This document shows positions 10,782-20,195 of a DNA stretch of 64,000 bases, piece by piece; position 1 is the first letter of the stretch; every line of letters begins with the position of its first letter. Made by a program: the position numbers and the translations under genes. Under the pieces are notes generated by a model. That model did no database searches. It was not told the origin of the DNA and was given only the letters and a program-made list of their open reading frames with translations. Source of the stretch: Porogramme epimiltina (Eukaryota; Basidiomycota; Agaricomycetes; Polyporales; Polyporaceae). The stretch lies in contig FTLJ01000963.1 of assembly GCA_900155495.1 (NCBI GenBank), positions 1 to 64,000 of the forward strand, in the 5' to 3' direction.

Positions 10782-12065
10782 ATGGCCTCCGTCGCTCTTT
10801 CCATTGCCCTCTTCGCCGGTGCTGCCGCCGCCCAGTCCTCCACGGTCGGCTTCGCACCCACCCCTCTAGTCTCTCTCGTCTACCCTCGCCCTTCTGATGC
10901 CCCAGAACAAGTTTTCGGTTTCAACGGTCACGACATTTACACGCGCGGTTACCAGACCGGTTACAACATCTGCAACTCCACCACCGAGGGCGACCAGTCC
11001 TTGTGCCAGACCATGGTCCAGAACTCCATCATGGGTGCGCCCGAGTTCATCCTTGTTTGACGTCTATTTTTGGATCCTCATCCCATGTGCTGGCAGATTT
11101 CTGCCTTTGGGGCCCTCCCACTCTGAACGACATTGCCGACGCCGAGGGCGAGGTCGTCGCCTACTGCACCAAAAAGGGCCACGGCACTCGCATCATGCCC
11201 GAGGGTGCCATCCAGGGCATGCAGATCCTCTTCGACGGCGATGCGTACATGATGACTGGTCTCATCGACCAAACGAAAGTTAACATTACCAGCGGCGACT
11301 TCGGCGGTGAGCTCGACTCTGGAGGACAGGACGGCGTGAGAATTTTTCGCTTGCTCAGCCCTTCCGCGAGTACTGAACTCCGTACGCGTAGCGTGGTAAC
11401 CCCATCGGCGGTCTCCTCTACTCGACGACCTTCTCGCCCGACGGCAACCTTTTCCAGGTTCGCCACTGGACTGAGTAAGTGCCACATACGTCATCGCGAC
11501 GCCACGAGATTGATCGGGCTCCGCGGCCAGGTTCATCGGCAGCAACATGTTCTGCTTCAAGTGGTGCGCCGACAATGGCACGAACCCCGACGGCAAGTGC
11601 CAGCACACGCTCGACCGCATCGGCACGTCCTTCAACTGCCCGTCCAAGTACACGCTCGGCGCCGGCATGCAGCCCGGCGAGTTCGAGGTCTGCGACTCGG
11701 ACTCGTTCCCCATCCCCGGCGTCTACACCTCGGCCGGCCAGACGCTCTCGTACTCGCAGCCGCCCGAGTCGCTCGGCGCGATCTCGACCGTCCCCTACAC
11801 GCCCACGTCCGCCGCGACGAGCAACTGCAAGACGTACGCCTCGACAGACCTCTTCACCGACGCGGTCGCCACCGGCACCGCGTCCGTGTCCAGCTCGGGC
11901 TCTGGCACCGGCAGCGCCGGCGCGGCACCCACCTCGGGTTCCTCGTCTTCCGCGTCGAACTCGACCGGCTCGTCGAGCGGCAGCAGCGCCGCGCCCGAGA
12001 CCCTCGGCTTCTCGCTCCTCGCGACCGTCGCGGGCGTGCTCGCCGCGGTGTCGCTGTTCGCGTAG
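10782..12065 (+). CDS. secreted GPI-anchored-type glycoprotein, 'macrofage activating glycoprotein' family, copy A
   Basis: Exons 10782-11034, 11097-11335, 11392-11474 and 11531-12065 give 369 residues. An N-terminal signal peptide (ALSIALFAGAAAAQS) leads a Cys-containing ectodomain. Recognisable family blocks follow: GFNGHDIYTRGYQTGYNIC, DFCLWGP, GFDQTK-like LIDQTKVNI, GGELDSGG, RGNPIGGLLYST, CQHTLDRIGTSFNC and QPPESLGAISTVPY. The tail is a Ser/Gly/Thr-rich stalk followed by a hydrophobic end (LLATVAGVLAAVSLFA), as in GPI precursors. The family name is annotation history from mushroom glycoproteins; the fungal role is not established. Exons 1-3 have exactly the lengths (253 in B, 239, 83) of paralogues B and C. 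Confidence 0.85.
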
Positions 12066-12655
12066 ATGTAGCACGCATGTGTGTCCTCTGTTGTTGACGC
12101 CACCGACGTCTTGTGTTCCGGGCATGGACTCCCTGTATTGACGATTTTCCTCCCTCGCGGAGCACGGACTTGCACACTTTGTCTAACTTCTTTTTTGTAA
12201 CCCCCGCGCGCCTCGTCGTCGTTGTCGATCATCCGTGTATCGCGGGCGCGCGCCGCGGCGGTTTCACCTGGATTTGGAACTGTTTTGTCACTTGACGCAT
12301 CTTATACCGTTTCGCGCCTGCACGAACGACATAGCGTACTCGCTCGCAACGCACCAAGTAGCATAATTGGCATATAGTCTTTCACTCCCCAAGACCGGAA
12401 TGCTTGTGTGCGCTCTCCAGAAGTGTCTGGCTCCTGCATGGAACGCAGAGTCGGGATGACTTGTTGTCGTGCCGGGATAGAAACAAACTCCGTTAGTGGT
12501 GTCCGTTGACTGCATGCGCCAGGGTGGGCATCGCACCTTACGACAGGAGGGTATTCGCCGTTTGCCGGATTCTCGCTCACGCCTGCTCAATGCTCATTGA
12601 GCAGGGCTACAATATAGTCCACATTATATCAATGTGAAACAATTACCATTGTACC
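12066..12655. other. intergenic gap before the tRNA genes
   Basis: The 3' flank of glycoprotein gene A. I see nothing else. Confidence 0.5.
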
Positions 12656-12734
12656 GGCCGCCTGGCGTAATGGCAACGCGTTTGACTACGACGATGTAAT
12701 CAGGAGATTGCAGGTTCGACCCCTGCGGTGGTCA
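12656..12734 (+). tRNA. tRNA-Arg(ACG) with 7-nt intron, copy 1
   Basis: The acceptor stem GGCCGCC pairs with GGTGGTC (12727-12733), with discriminator A. The D arm is GCGTAATGGCAACGC and the T arm carries GGTTCGACCCC. Between the anticodon-stem halves TTTGA and TCAGG lie 14 nt, which is a 7-nt loop (CTACGA + A) plus a 7-nt intron CGATGTA after position 37. The anticodon ACG (A34 read as inosine) decodes CGN arginine codons. This copy has a U.G pair in the anticodon stem where the others have C-G. Confidence 0.92.
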
Positions 12735-12969
12735 TAATATTAGCTTCAACGCCCTTCTTTTAGCTCTTAACGTTATCTGGGCCTCATTTTTTGGATTCCC
12801 GGCTTGGTGAACGGAGCCTCCTCCCCACGTGGGTGGACATGGCCTTCTGCGTTTATTATGCGCAATCTGAGCGCCCGGCATCTTGGCAAACGCCGGGAAG
12901 TGGATGGTGTGCTACGGCGGCGGTTACTCCTCCACGCAATGACAACATCTGAGTGGAGTCAAGTTGTAA

Positions 12970-13048
12970 GGCCGCCTGGCGTAATGGCAACGCGTCTGAC
13001 TACGAATGCGTAATCAGGAGATTGCAGGTTCGACCCCTGCGGTGGTCA
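12970..13048 (+). tRNA. tRNA-Arg(ACG) with 7-nt intron, copy 2
   Basis: Same mature sequence as copy 3. The intron reads ATGCGTA. The acceptor, D, anticodon and T arms are all intact. Confidence 0.93.
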
Positions 13049-13274
13049 ATGGCTGTTGTGAGACTCTCTTATGGATCCTTTTTGTTGCGATGGTAGTTCA
13101 CTCGTCGACGACTTTTGCCGTGAAAAAATCTCACCCGTGCCCCGGTGCGGAATGCCTTCCTCTGATGGAGCCCAGGGGAGGCGGGTCCTCGTCACGAGCA
13201 ATGTCGTCTTGAGGACGTGAAGTGAGGGCAATAAACATATTCGCGTCAACAAAAGGAATTCTCGGTAACATGGA

Positions 13275-13353
13275 TGACCACCGCAGGGGTCGAACCTGCA
13301 ATCTCCTGATTACGCACTCGTAGTCAGACGCGTTGCCATTACGCCAGGCGGCC
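13275..13353 (-). tRNA. tRNA-Arg(ACG) with 7-nt intron, copy 3 (inverted)
   Basis: A reverse-strand copy with intron GTGCGTA. With copy 2 it forms an inverted pair separated by 226 bp. Confidence 0.93.
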
Positions 13354-14026
13354 ATATAGTGCTCTGGCACCTGTAAATATCAGACCAGATGACTTCCCGG
13401 GAATGCGCGCGCCAGCATTATGACACGAGCATAGCGGTGCGCAATGCATCACCGCATACGGTGGTGTGTCGATCCACGCGTAGCGAGGTGGATTCTTGCT
13501 TCCTTTACAGCGTATACAGATGTGAATGCTATACGTGGGCGCGGCAGACCTGCTTGGATGAGTAGCCTTTGCAACCGTTTATGATAGATCGCCGTTCCGA
13601 GCCTGTCACGCTGAAGAAAGGAAGATAATCTCCTGCCACAGAAAATCCAGAGGTGCATGCGTGCCGTGTGGACGTCGTAGAGCTTACAGCACGAGCCAGA
13701 CGTAGGAGGCGACATAACCCCCACACGTCTAAATACGTCCTTCTCACTCTACGCAATGACTACCCACAGTCCAAGACCCAGCGTTCTAACGGGCCAGCTT
13801 TATATGGTGCTCTTGACGATGTAACGAGATATCAAGATGCACTAGATTATATGTAGATTACTCTTTTCGTAGCCTAGATTCCCGGAGGGTACATCGAAAC
13901 TAGCGTAGAGGGTACGCCCCGACGACGTCTCTGGTCCAGGTCATCAACATCCAACGCGAACATGTCCACCCAAAGAAACCAGTCATGAATCACGTAATCT
14001 AGCGTCCACGTTCGCCGATATGTACT
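13354..14026. other. intergenic gap
   Basis: No gene, tRNA or repeat seen. It lies 3' of both flanking transcription units. Confidence 0.5.
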
Positions 14027-15340
14027 CTAAGCGAAGAGAGCGGCGGCGGCGAGGACACCGGCAACACTCGCGAACAGCGAGAAGCCGAGAGTCTCGGCGC
14101 CGCTGTCGCTGCCCGACGCACTGCCAGTGCTGTTCGAGCTTGAGGTAGAGGTGGAGGCAGCGCTTGAGCGGGTGCCAGTGCCAGTCGTCTTCGACGTGCC
14201 GGTGGCGGCGGAGCCAGAAGCGCCAGATGAGGACGACGCGCTGGCACCCGTGGGCGCAGCACCGAACGTGGTGAAGAGCTCAGTCGAGGCGAACGTCTTG
14301 CAGTTGCTGGTGGCAGCCGCAGTGGGCACGTAGGGGACGGTGGAGATGGCGCCGAGCGACTCGGGGGGCTGGGCGTACGACTGGGTCGCGCCGGTGGAGT
14401 CCGTGTAGATGCCAGGGACGGGGAACGAATCGGAGTCGCAGACCTCGAACTCGCCCGCCTGGAAGCCGGCAAGAGTGTACTTCGAGGGGCAATTGAAGGA
14501 GGTACCGATACGGTCGAGCGTGTGCTGGCACTTCCCGGCGGCGTTGGCACCGTCGTCCTTGCACCACTTGAAGCAGAACATGTTGTTACCGATAAACCTA
14601 CATAGCATTTAGGTTAGAACCACGTCCGCGCAATGTAAGAAGCGGCACGTACTCAGTCCAGTGGCGGACTTGAGTCAAGGTACCGTCCGAGGCAAACGTG
14701 GTCGAGTAGAGGAGACCGCCAATGGGGTTACCACGCTATAGCGAGTAGGTCAATATGGATACCACACCAAACCGGAGAGCACACTCACGCCATCCTGTCC
14801 TCCAGAGTCGAGCTCACCACCAAAGTCACCAGACACGATGTTGAGCTTGGTCTGGTCAATGATACCGGTCATCATGTACGCCTCGCCGTCGCTGAGCAGC
14901 TGCATGCCCTGGATGGTGCCCTCGGGCATGAGGCGAGTGCCGTGGCCCTCCTTGCTGCAGTACGCGACGACGTCACCCTCGGCACTGCCAATGTCGAGCA
15001 TGGTGGCAGGGCCCCACAGGCAGAAGTCTGCCAAGCGGCCTTGTGAGAATCTGCGGGCGCTTCGGGATAAAAAGACCGAACACGTACCCTGAATGGAGTT
15101 CATAATGATGGTCTGGCAGAGGGAGGTGTCGCCCTCGGTGGTGGAGTTGCAAATGTTGTAGCCGGACTGGTAGCCGCGCGTGTAGATGTCATGACCGTTG
15201 AAATCGAAAACCTGGTAGGGGGCGTCGGAAGGGTGGGGGTAGGAGAGGTCGAGAAGGGGGGTCGGGGCGAAGCCGACGGTGGAAGACTGGGCAGCGGCGG
15301 CGCCGGCGAAGAGAGCAATGGAAAGAGCGACAGAGGCCAT
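14027..15340 (-). CDS. secreted GPI-anchored-type glycoprotein, 'macrofage activating glycoprotein' family, copy B
   Basis: On the reverse strand, exons 15340-15088, 15027-14789, 14735-14653 and 14597-14027 give 381 residues. Exons 1-3 are 253, 239 and 83 nt, the same as copy A, with identical intron phases. The signal peptide is the same as in A (ALSIALFAGAAAAQS). The ectodomain keeps GHDIYTRGYQSGYNIC, DFCLWGP, GGELDSGGQDG and CQHTLDRIGTSFNC. The stalk is longer in Ser/Thr/Gly, and the hydrophobic tail LFASVAGVLAAAALFA would serve as a GPI signal. A secreted, cell-surface product is inferred; activity is unknown. Confidence 0.86.
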
Positions 15341-15439
15341 GGCGATGGCGGTGGTAGAGCAAACGACGGATTTGGGCGGGAGGGGGACGGGGGAAGAGAG
15401 GAAGAGAGCAGCGGGGGGGCGAGGCTGATGGACGGTCGC

Positions 15440-15446
15440 TATATAG
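15440..15446 (-). promoter_or_regulatory. TATA box of glycoprotein gene B
   Basis: CTATATA on the reverse strand, 100 bp upstream of the ATG. The spacing matches gene A. Confidence 0.6.
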
Positions 15447-15550
15447 GCCAGGCTCGGCAGGCTTGTGACATGCTTGACACTTGGAACTTCCGTCGGACGT
15501 CTTCTTCCTCGCGTGGTCTCCGTCGCCGGCTGATGGCCCGCTCCCTGCCA

Positions 15551-15632
15551 TGATGCCGCTTACCATATGCGGCCCCATTCCCCCCATATCAGGCACAAGG
15601 AGCGCCGTGGCGGACCTCGATCCCCGGCGATC
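15551..15632 (-). promoter_or_regulatory. upstream block shared with glycoprotein gene C
   Basis: Two sub-blocks, TGATGCC.(4-5 nt).ACCATAT and CGGACCTCGAT (plus-strand reading), recur in the same order upstream of gene C at 18290-18371. Measured from each TATA box the spacing is nearly equal (about 110-195 bp upstream). This suggests a common activator site. Confidence 0.5.
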
Positions 15633-16609
15633 CTTCTCAATTCAGCGTCCCCTCGGGGCCGCATTCTTTTTCTCTGTCACGGCGAGTAACGGCCGAGACG
15701 ACACTCGACGGCGGCGACCACCAGAGAGAGGGGGGGACGACGGGGGCGGCACTGAGCAGAAGGCGGACTCACCGCCCGGCGTCTGCGATCGCACCCACAG
15801 CCACTGGAGTGGCTCGCTTCGGCGCGGGCCGGACGCTTCCCAATTCATCCACCGGCGGCGGCAAAACAGCCGCACCCTGTCACTAACGCGCCCGGCCGCC
15901 AGTTCACCGCATACACACGCGCGTTGCGCTCGCGACTCGCGATAGACACCCGCCAGCCACGACCTCGAAGTCCCCGCGACGAGAGCCGCACCCTCAACCC
16001 TCCTGGTCTTGTTCGTAAGACGGGACCGCCTTCCAAGAGCTGGGCCGAAACGCGAGCGCCACAGGAGCGCCCCGATCTCCTCTCGGCCAAGCTCCACCGC
16101 GAGCTCAGGTCTCGTGTTATGTTTTCTCCACTTGACGGCTGTGTGCACTGTGCAGCGTGTGTCGGTCGGCCAAGACGAAGGCCAGGGTTGTTGAGGTAAC
16201 CGTGCGGTAGGCGAGCGCCAGGCCCAGCATATGCGAGGTTTCATTTCGTCGACGCGATCGGTTGTCGCTAATCACAGCCTATTCATAGAACTGATAGAGC
16301 CCCGTGCAGGACTCAGGAGGGACTGGTCGGGGTGTACGGCATCCTGTGGTTGAAAACATGGTTCAGTAGCCTCATGGCGCAGCAGTGGAGTAGCTTACTA
16401 TTTAAACACGATACAAAAATACGACGGGGAGGATATTCTGGGACATACCTTCCCCTCCCGGGCGCCGGCGCGCTCATCCACGCTTGATGTGGGGTGTGGG
16501 GTAAAAGTCAAAACAATGTCCATGTTAAAAGCACAAGACCCTATACAGTAAACGAGACGTGGACGCAACTAACTAATCAGCGTATCAACACCCAACGACG
16601 CCAACGCGA
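15633..16609. other. intergenic gap between glycoprotein genes B and C
   Basis: GC-rich DNA with overlapping open frames on both strands, the longest about 200 codons at 15642-16244 on the reverse strand. None has a recognisable domain or splice-supported structure. Confidence 0.5.
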
Positions 16610-18020
16610 CTACGCAAACAGCGAAATCGCAGCGAGCACGCCCGCGACCGTCGCGACCATCGACAGCCCGAGCGCTTCAGGCGCCCCGCTCCCGGAGCTC
16701 CCGCTCGCCGTCCCGTTCGTGCTCGTGCTCGTCGTCGGCGCCGCGCCCGCCCCAGTGCCCGTGCTCGCGCCAGACGTCGCCTTGCTCGTGGCCGCGCCCG
16801 AGCCCGTGCTCGTGCCCGTCGCAGACGCCGCGCCCGTGCCCGAGCTCGTACCGGACGACGACGGCGCGAGCGTCGCGGCGAACACGTCCGTGCTCGCGAA
16901 CGTCTTGCAGTTGCGCGTCGCGGCCGCGGTGGGCACGTACGGCACCGTCGTGATCGCGCCGAGGCTCTCGGGCGGCTGCGCGTACGACTGCGTCGCGCCC
17001 GCGGCGTCGGTGTACACGCCCGGCACGGGGAACGAGTCCGAGTCGCACACCTCGAACTCGCCCGGCTGCATCCCGCCCCCGAGCGTGTACTTGGACGGGC
17101 AGTTGTACATCGTCCCGATCCGGTCGAGCGTGTGCTGGCACTTGCCCGCCGGGTTCGAGCCGTCGTCCTTGCACCACTTGAAGCAGAAGCCGTTGTCGCC
17201 GACGAACCTGGGGGGATGACTATGAGCGCGGCCACTTCTAGGTGTGTTTGGAAAACACTCACTCGGTCCAATGGCGCACTTGGAACAGGCCGCCATCCGG
17301 CGAGAACGTGGTCGAGTACAAAAGACCACCAATCGGGTTACCGCGCTGCGATCCACGAGCCCTCAGTCAGCACCGCGCGTCTCCCCCCAACACACCGGGG
17401 CACTCACGCCGTCCTGCCCGCCCGAGTCGAGCTCGCCGCCAAAGTCGCCCGCCTGGATGTTGATCTTCGTCTGGTCGATGAGGCCGGTCATCATGTACGC
17501 CTCGCCGTCGAAGAGCAGCTGCATGCCCGTGATCGCGCCCTCGGGCATGATGCGCGTCCCGTGCCCCGGCTTCGTGCAGTACGCGACGACGTCGCCCTCC
17601 GCGTCCCCGATGTCGCTCATCGTCGCGGGGCCCCACAGGCAGAAGTCTACAAACAAAGGCGAATGGGCAAGCGCGGGCGCGGGTCAGCTCGGCTGTAGGG
17701 CTCCGACGTGAGAGAGAAAGGCGGCGGGCGCGCGCCGACGCACCCATGATCGAGTTCTGGACCATCGTCTGGCAGAGCGAGCTGGCGCCCTCGGTCGTGC
17801 TGTTGCAGATGTTGTACCCGGACTGGTACCCGCGCGTGTAGATGTCGTGCCCGTTGAACCCGAACACCTGGTACGGCGCGTCGGACGGCCGCGGGAACTT
17901 GGCGTCGATCAGCGGCGTCGGCGCGAACCCGACCGTCGAGGACTGCGCGCGCGCGCCCCCGCCGAGGGAGAGGGAGAGCGCGAGGAGCGCGAGGGTGGTG
18001 GAAAGAGCGGTGGATGCCAT
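16610..18020 (-). CDS. secreted GPI-anchored-type glycoprotein, 'macrofage activating glycoprotein' family, copy C
   Basis: Reverse-strand exons 18020-17744, 17646-17408, 17345-17263 and 17207-16610 give 398 residues. Exon 1 is 24 nt longer than in A and B because the signal peptide is longer (TTLALLALSLSLGGGARAQ). Exons 2 and 3 are again 239 and 83 nt. Family blocks are conserved (GFNGHDIYTRGYQSGYNIC, DFCLWGP, LIDQTKINI, CQHTLDRIGTMYNC, QPPESLGAITTVPY). The stalk is rich in Gly, Thr, Ser and Ala and ends in a hydrophobic tail. Coding DNA is distinctly more GC-rich than in B, producing long but meaningless antisense frames. Confidence 0.85.
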
Positions 18021-18172
18021 GGCGATGGCTGTGGGGGTATTAGTTTGAGAGGGGAACTTAGGAACGGAGAGGGGCAGGAAGAAAGCGCGTGCGGCGTGCG
18101 CCCCGGGGTGGTGAGGGAGAAAAAGGCGAGAGGGGGGGAAAGTTAGGAGGGCGCGCTCGCCCGGCGCATGGC

Positions 18173-18180
18173 GATAAATA
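18173..18180 (-). promoter_or_regulatory. TATA-like box of glycoprotein gene C
   Basis: TATTTATC on the reverse strand, about 155 bp upstream of the ATG. Confidence 0.45.
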
Positions 18181-18289
18181 CTCGCGCGCTGCCGACGTCC
18201 CACAACGTTGACATATCGAAACGCGTGGGCAGCGCAGGGCAGCGCCGGGGGGTTGGCTGATGGAGATGGGATGGTGACCCCGATGGCGT

Positions 18290-18371
18290 TGATGCCCATT
18301 ACCATATTCGTCCCTGTGGCTGAGCAGATAGCGGCGTCACTGCCCATACCGGACCTCGATGGCCGTCGATC
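18290..18371 (-). promoter_or_regulatory. upstream block shared with glycoprotein gene B
   Basis: Counterpart of 15551-15632. It contains TGATGCC then ACCATAT, followed by CGGACCTCGAT and a CCGTCGATC-like tail. The rest of 18021-18674 shows no gene. Confidence 0.5.
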
Positions 18372-18674
18372 TGGGGGTTCTTCATTGCTCCCGGAGGCTA
18401 CCGGGTCGTACGGGAATGAAGAGATCGCTATGCGAACGCACCAGAAGCAACGTCAATGTGGTCGAGAGTACGTAGTAATATTGGCAATGACCACAAAGGG
18501 GTGGGTACAAGTACATGGATAAACGCTGAAACACTCCAGACCTATGAACTATGGGAGATCAACACGAGCAAAAAGGCGCAGTAGCGCTACAACACTCACG
18601 AAACTCAAACACATCCTACTGCTACAAGCGGGGCTCGAACAGACCTCTGCTTGATACCGCCGCCGCCCGCCGAC

Positions 18675-19673
18675 TCACGTGCGGTCGATGGGCCCCCAGG
18701 GCGGTGCGGCCTGACCGTCCGTCGGTGTGGTCGACCAGATCCCGGACGAAGGCCACAGCCTCTCGTATGTCTCCCGGGGCCGGACCTCTTCCCCGGCGGG
18801 TCGGGTCCGGCGGGGGGTGTGGCGGCTGAGCCCGAGCTTGAACAACCGTGGGCGCTCCCCGGCCGTGACGTCTTCGTCGAGGAGGGCCGAAGCGACGCCC
18901 TCTGAGAGCACTGCTGCGACCTCACGGCGGCGCCACCGCTTTGCTTCTTGGAAGAAGGTGGGCTGGGTCGGCCAGAGCGTCGACGGGTCGGGCCGCGACT
19001 TCGACTGTAGGGACTGACGCGTACCCGGGAAAGGCTTGTAGCCGGGGAGCAAGGGGAACTCCGAACGGTAGGGAGCCCAGGTAGATGAGGAGGAGAATGG
19101 AACATGAATAGGAACGGAAGCGCTCTTCGGGTAGTTTGAGGTCGCGTCCTCTTGCCACAGATCTTGGAGAGAAAACGACAAACCGCTAGGCATCCCAGGC
19201 GTGCCCACTTCAATGAGAGTGTAGTGGTCGGGGTCCAGGGCTGGAAGGCTGGGCTTGGAAGAAGATTTGGGAGAGGGCGGACGAGCGAGGGATTGGTCGG
19301 ACTGGGTAGTCAATCAGCCACTGAAATTATATCAAGAACGATGGCGACCTACCTCTGGTCCGAGGTCCAGCGGAACACGTTCTTCGCCGCTCGCGCACGG
19401 TTCTCCCGGGACCGCCAATCCACCTTTAGCCTCGCCTTCGTCTGCTGAGGCGCGTTCGCCACCACCCTCGGCCGTGTTCTGCTCTGACCACTCCGGAAAC
19501 GGATGGGGACACGAACCCTCTGCCGGCGGAGGACAGACAGCAGTGTCGAGTTCGCGAAGGGGTAGGGGCTGATCGGGGAGAGTGGGAGCATTCACTGCGG
19601 CGGCTTGACGGGCCTCGATGAGGGCAATTATAACGAGGGCGAAGTAAAGACGACGGCACAGGGCGATTGCCAT
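18675..19673 (-). CDS. secreted proline-rich hypothetical protein
   Basis: Reverse-strand exons 19673-19353 and 19301-18675 give 315 residues. The first 30 residues look like a signal peptide or anchor (LYFALVIIALIEARQAAAV). The rest is Pro/Ser/Glu-rich and low in hydrophobic segments, so probably disordered, with a YTLIEVGTPGMPSGL patch in the second exon. I do not recognise a family. The intron (GTAGGT...CCCAG) joins in phase 0. A GTGAGT at the stop codon and a TTGTAG about 60 nt on would allow a further short exon, so the C-terminus is less certain. Confidence 0.55.
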
Positions 19674-19986
19674 GTTGTATCAAATCGTTGGGACAGGAGG
19701 GCGAGGGCTGTAAGTGGTTGTGGGTAGATGGTTTGTGCGTGGACGAGAGCGAGGCCGACGTTGTGGTCGTGGTCGAGGTGGCCGGGCTCTGAATGGCGGT
19801 TTTATAGGCTTCGCCTGACAGCGCGCTTGTTGAACGCGACGCGTTGAATCTCGTGACCGCATCCAAATCCCCGTGCAGCTGGAAGACAATGGACATGAAG
19901 GGTGGCACCGCTTGTTCCGTGGAACAATGACACGATACCACACGGCTAATACTTGAACTTGAAGCCATACCTAGGTGCATATAGCA
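19674..19986. other. intergenic gap before the ferric-reductase repeat
   Basis: The promoter side of the proline-rich gene, up to the left edge of the tandem repeat. Nothing else is recognised. Confidence 0.5.
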
Positions 19987-20195
19987 CGGTGACTAGTTCT
20001 CTTTCTGTGATACCCTAACAATGGTGTAGTTCGGAGAGAGCATTGTCATCCAGAAAATCCTTCACGGTATTCAGCCGATGGCATCGAACTCGGAACTAAG
20101 GAAATGTATGACATACATAACCTATACACTCTCTACTGCAATCCGTCATATATCCAACTCCAGAATCTCGTAGGGGTCATATCCCAACCTGTCGT

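Noticed and set aside
10174..10869. Forward frame of 231 codons upstream of glycoprotein gene A
   Set aside because: It runs through the TATA box and into the out-of-frame start of gene A, with a low-complexity Pro/Ser tail and no domain.
11418..12232. Several reverse-strand and shifted frames across the last exon of glycoprotein gene A
   Set aside because: Arg- or Ala-rich shadow frames of a GC-rich exon whose true frame matches two paralogues.
15642..16244. Reverse-strand frame of 200 codons between glycoprotein genes B and C
   Set aside because: No recognisable domain, overlaps a likely promoter block, and competing frames exist on the other strand.
18605..18660. tRNA-like T-loop (TTCGAGCCCC on the reverse strand)
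   Set aside because: No pairing T stem, anticodon arm or acceptor stem can be formed around it.
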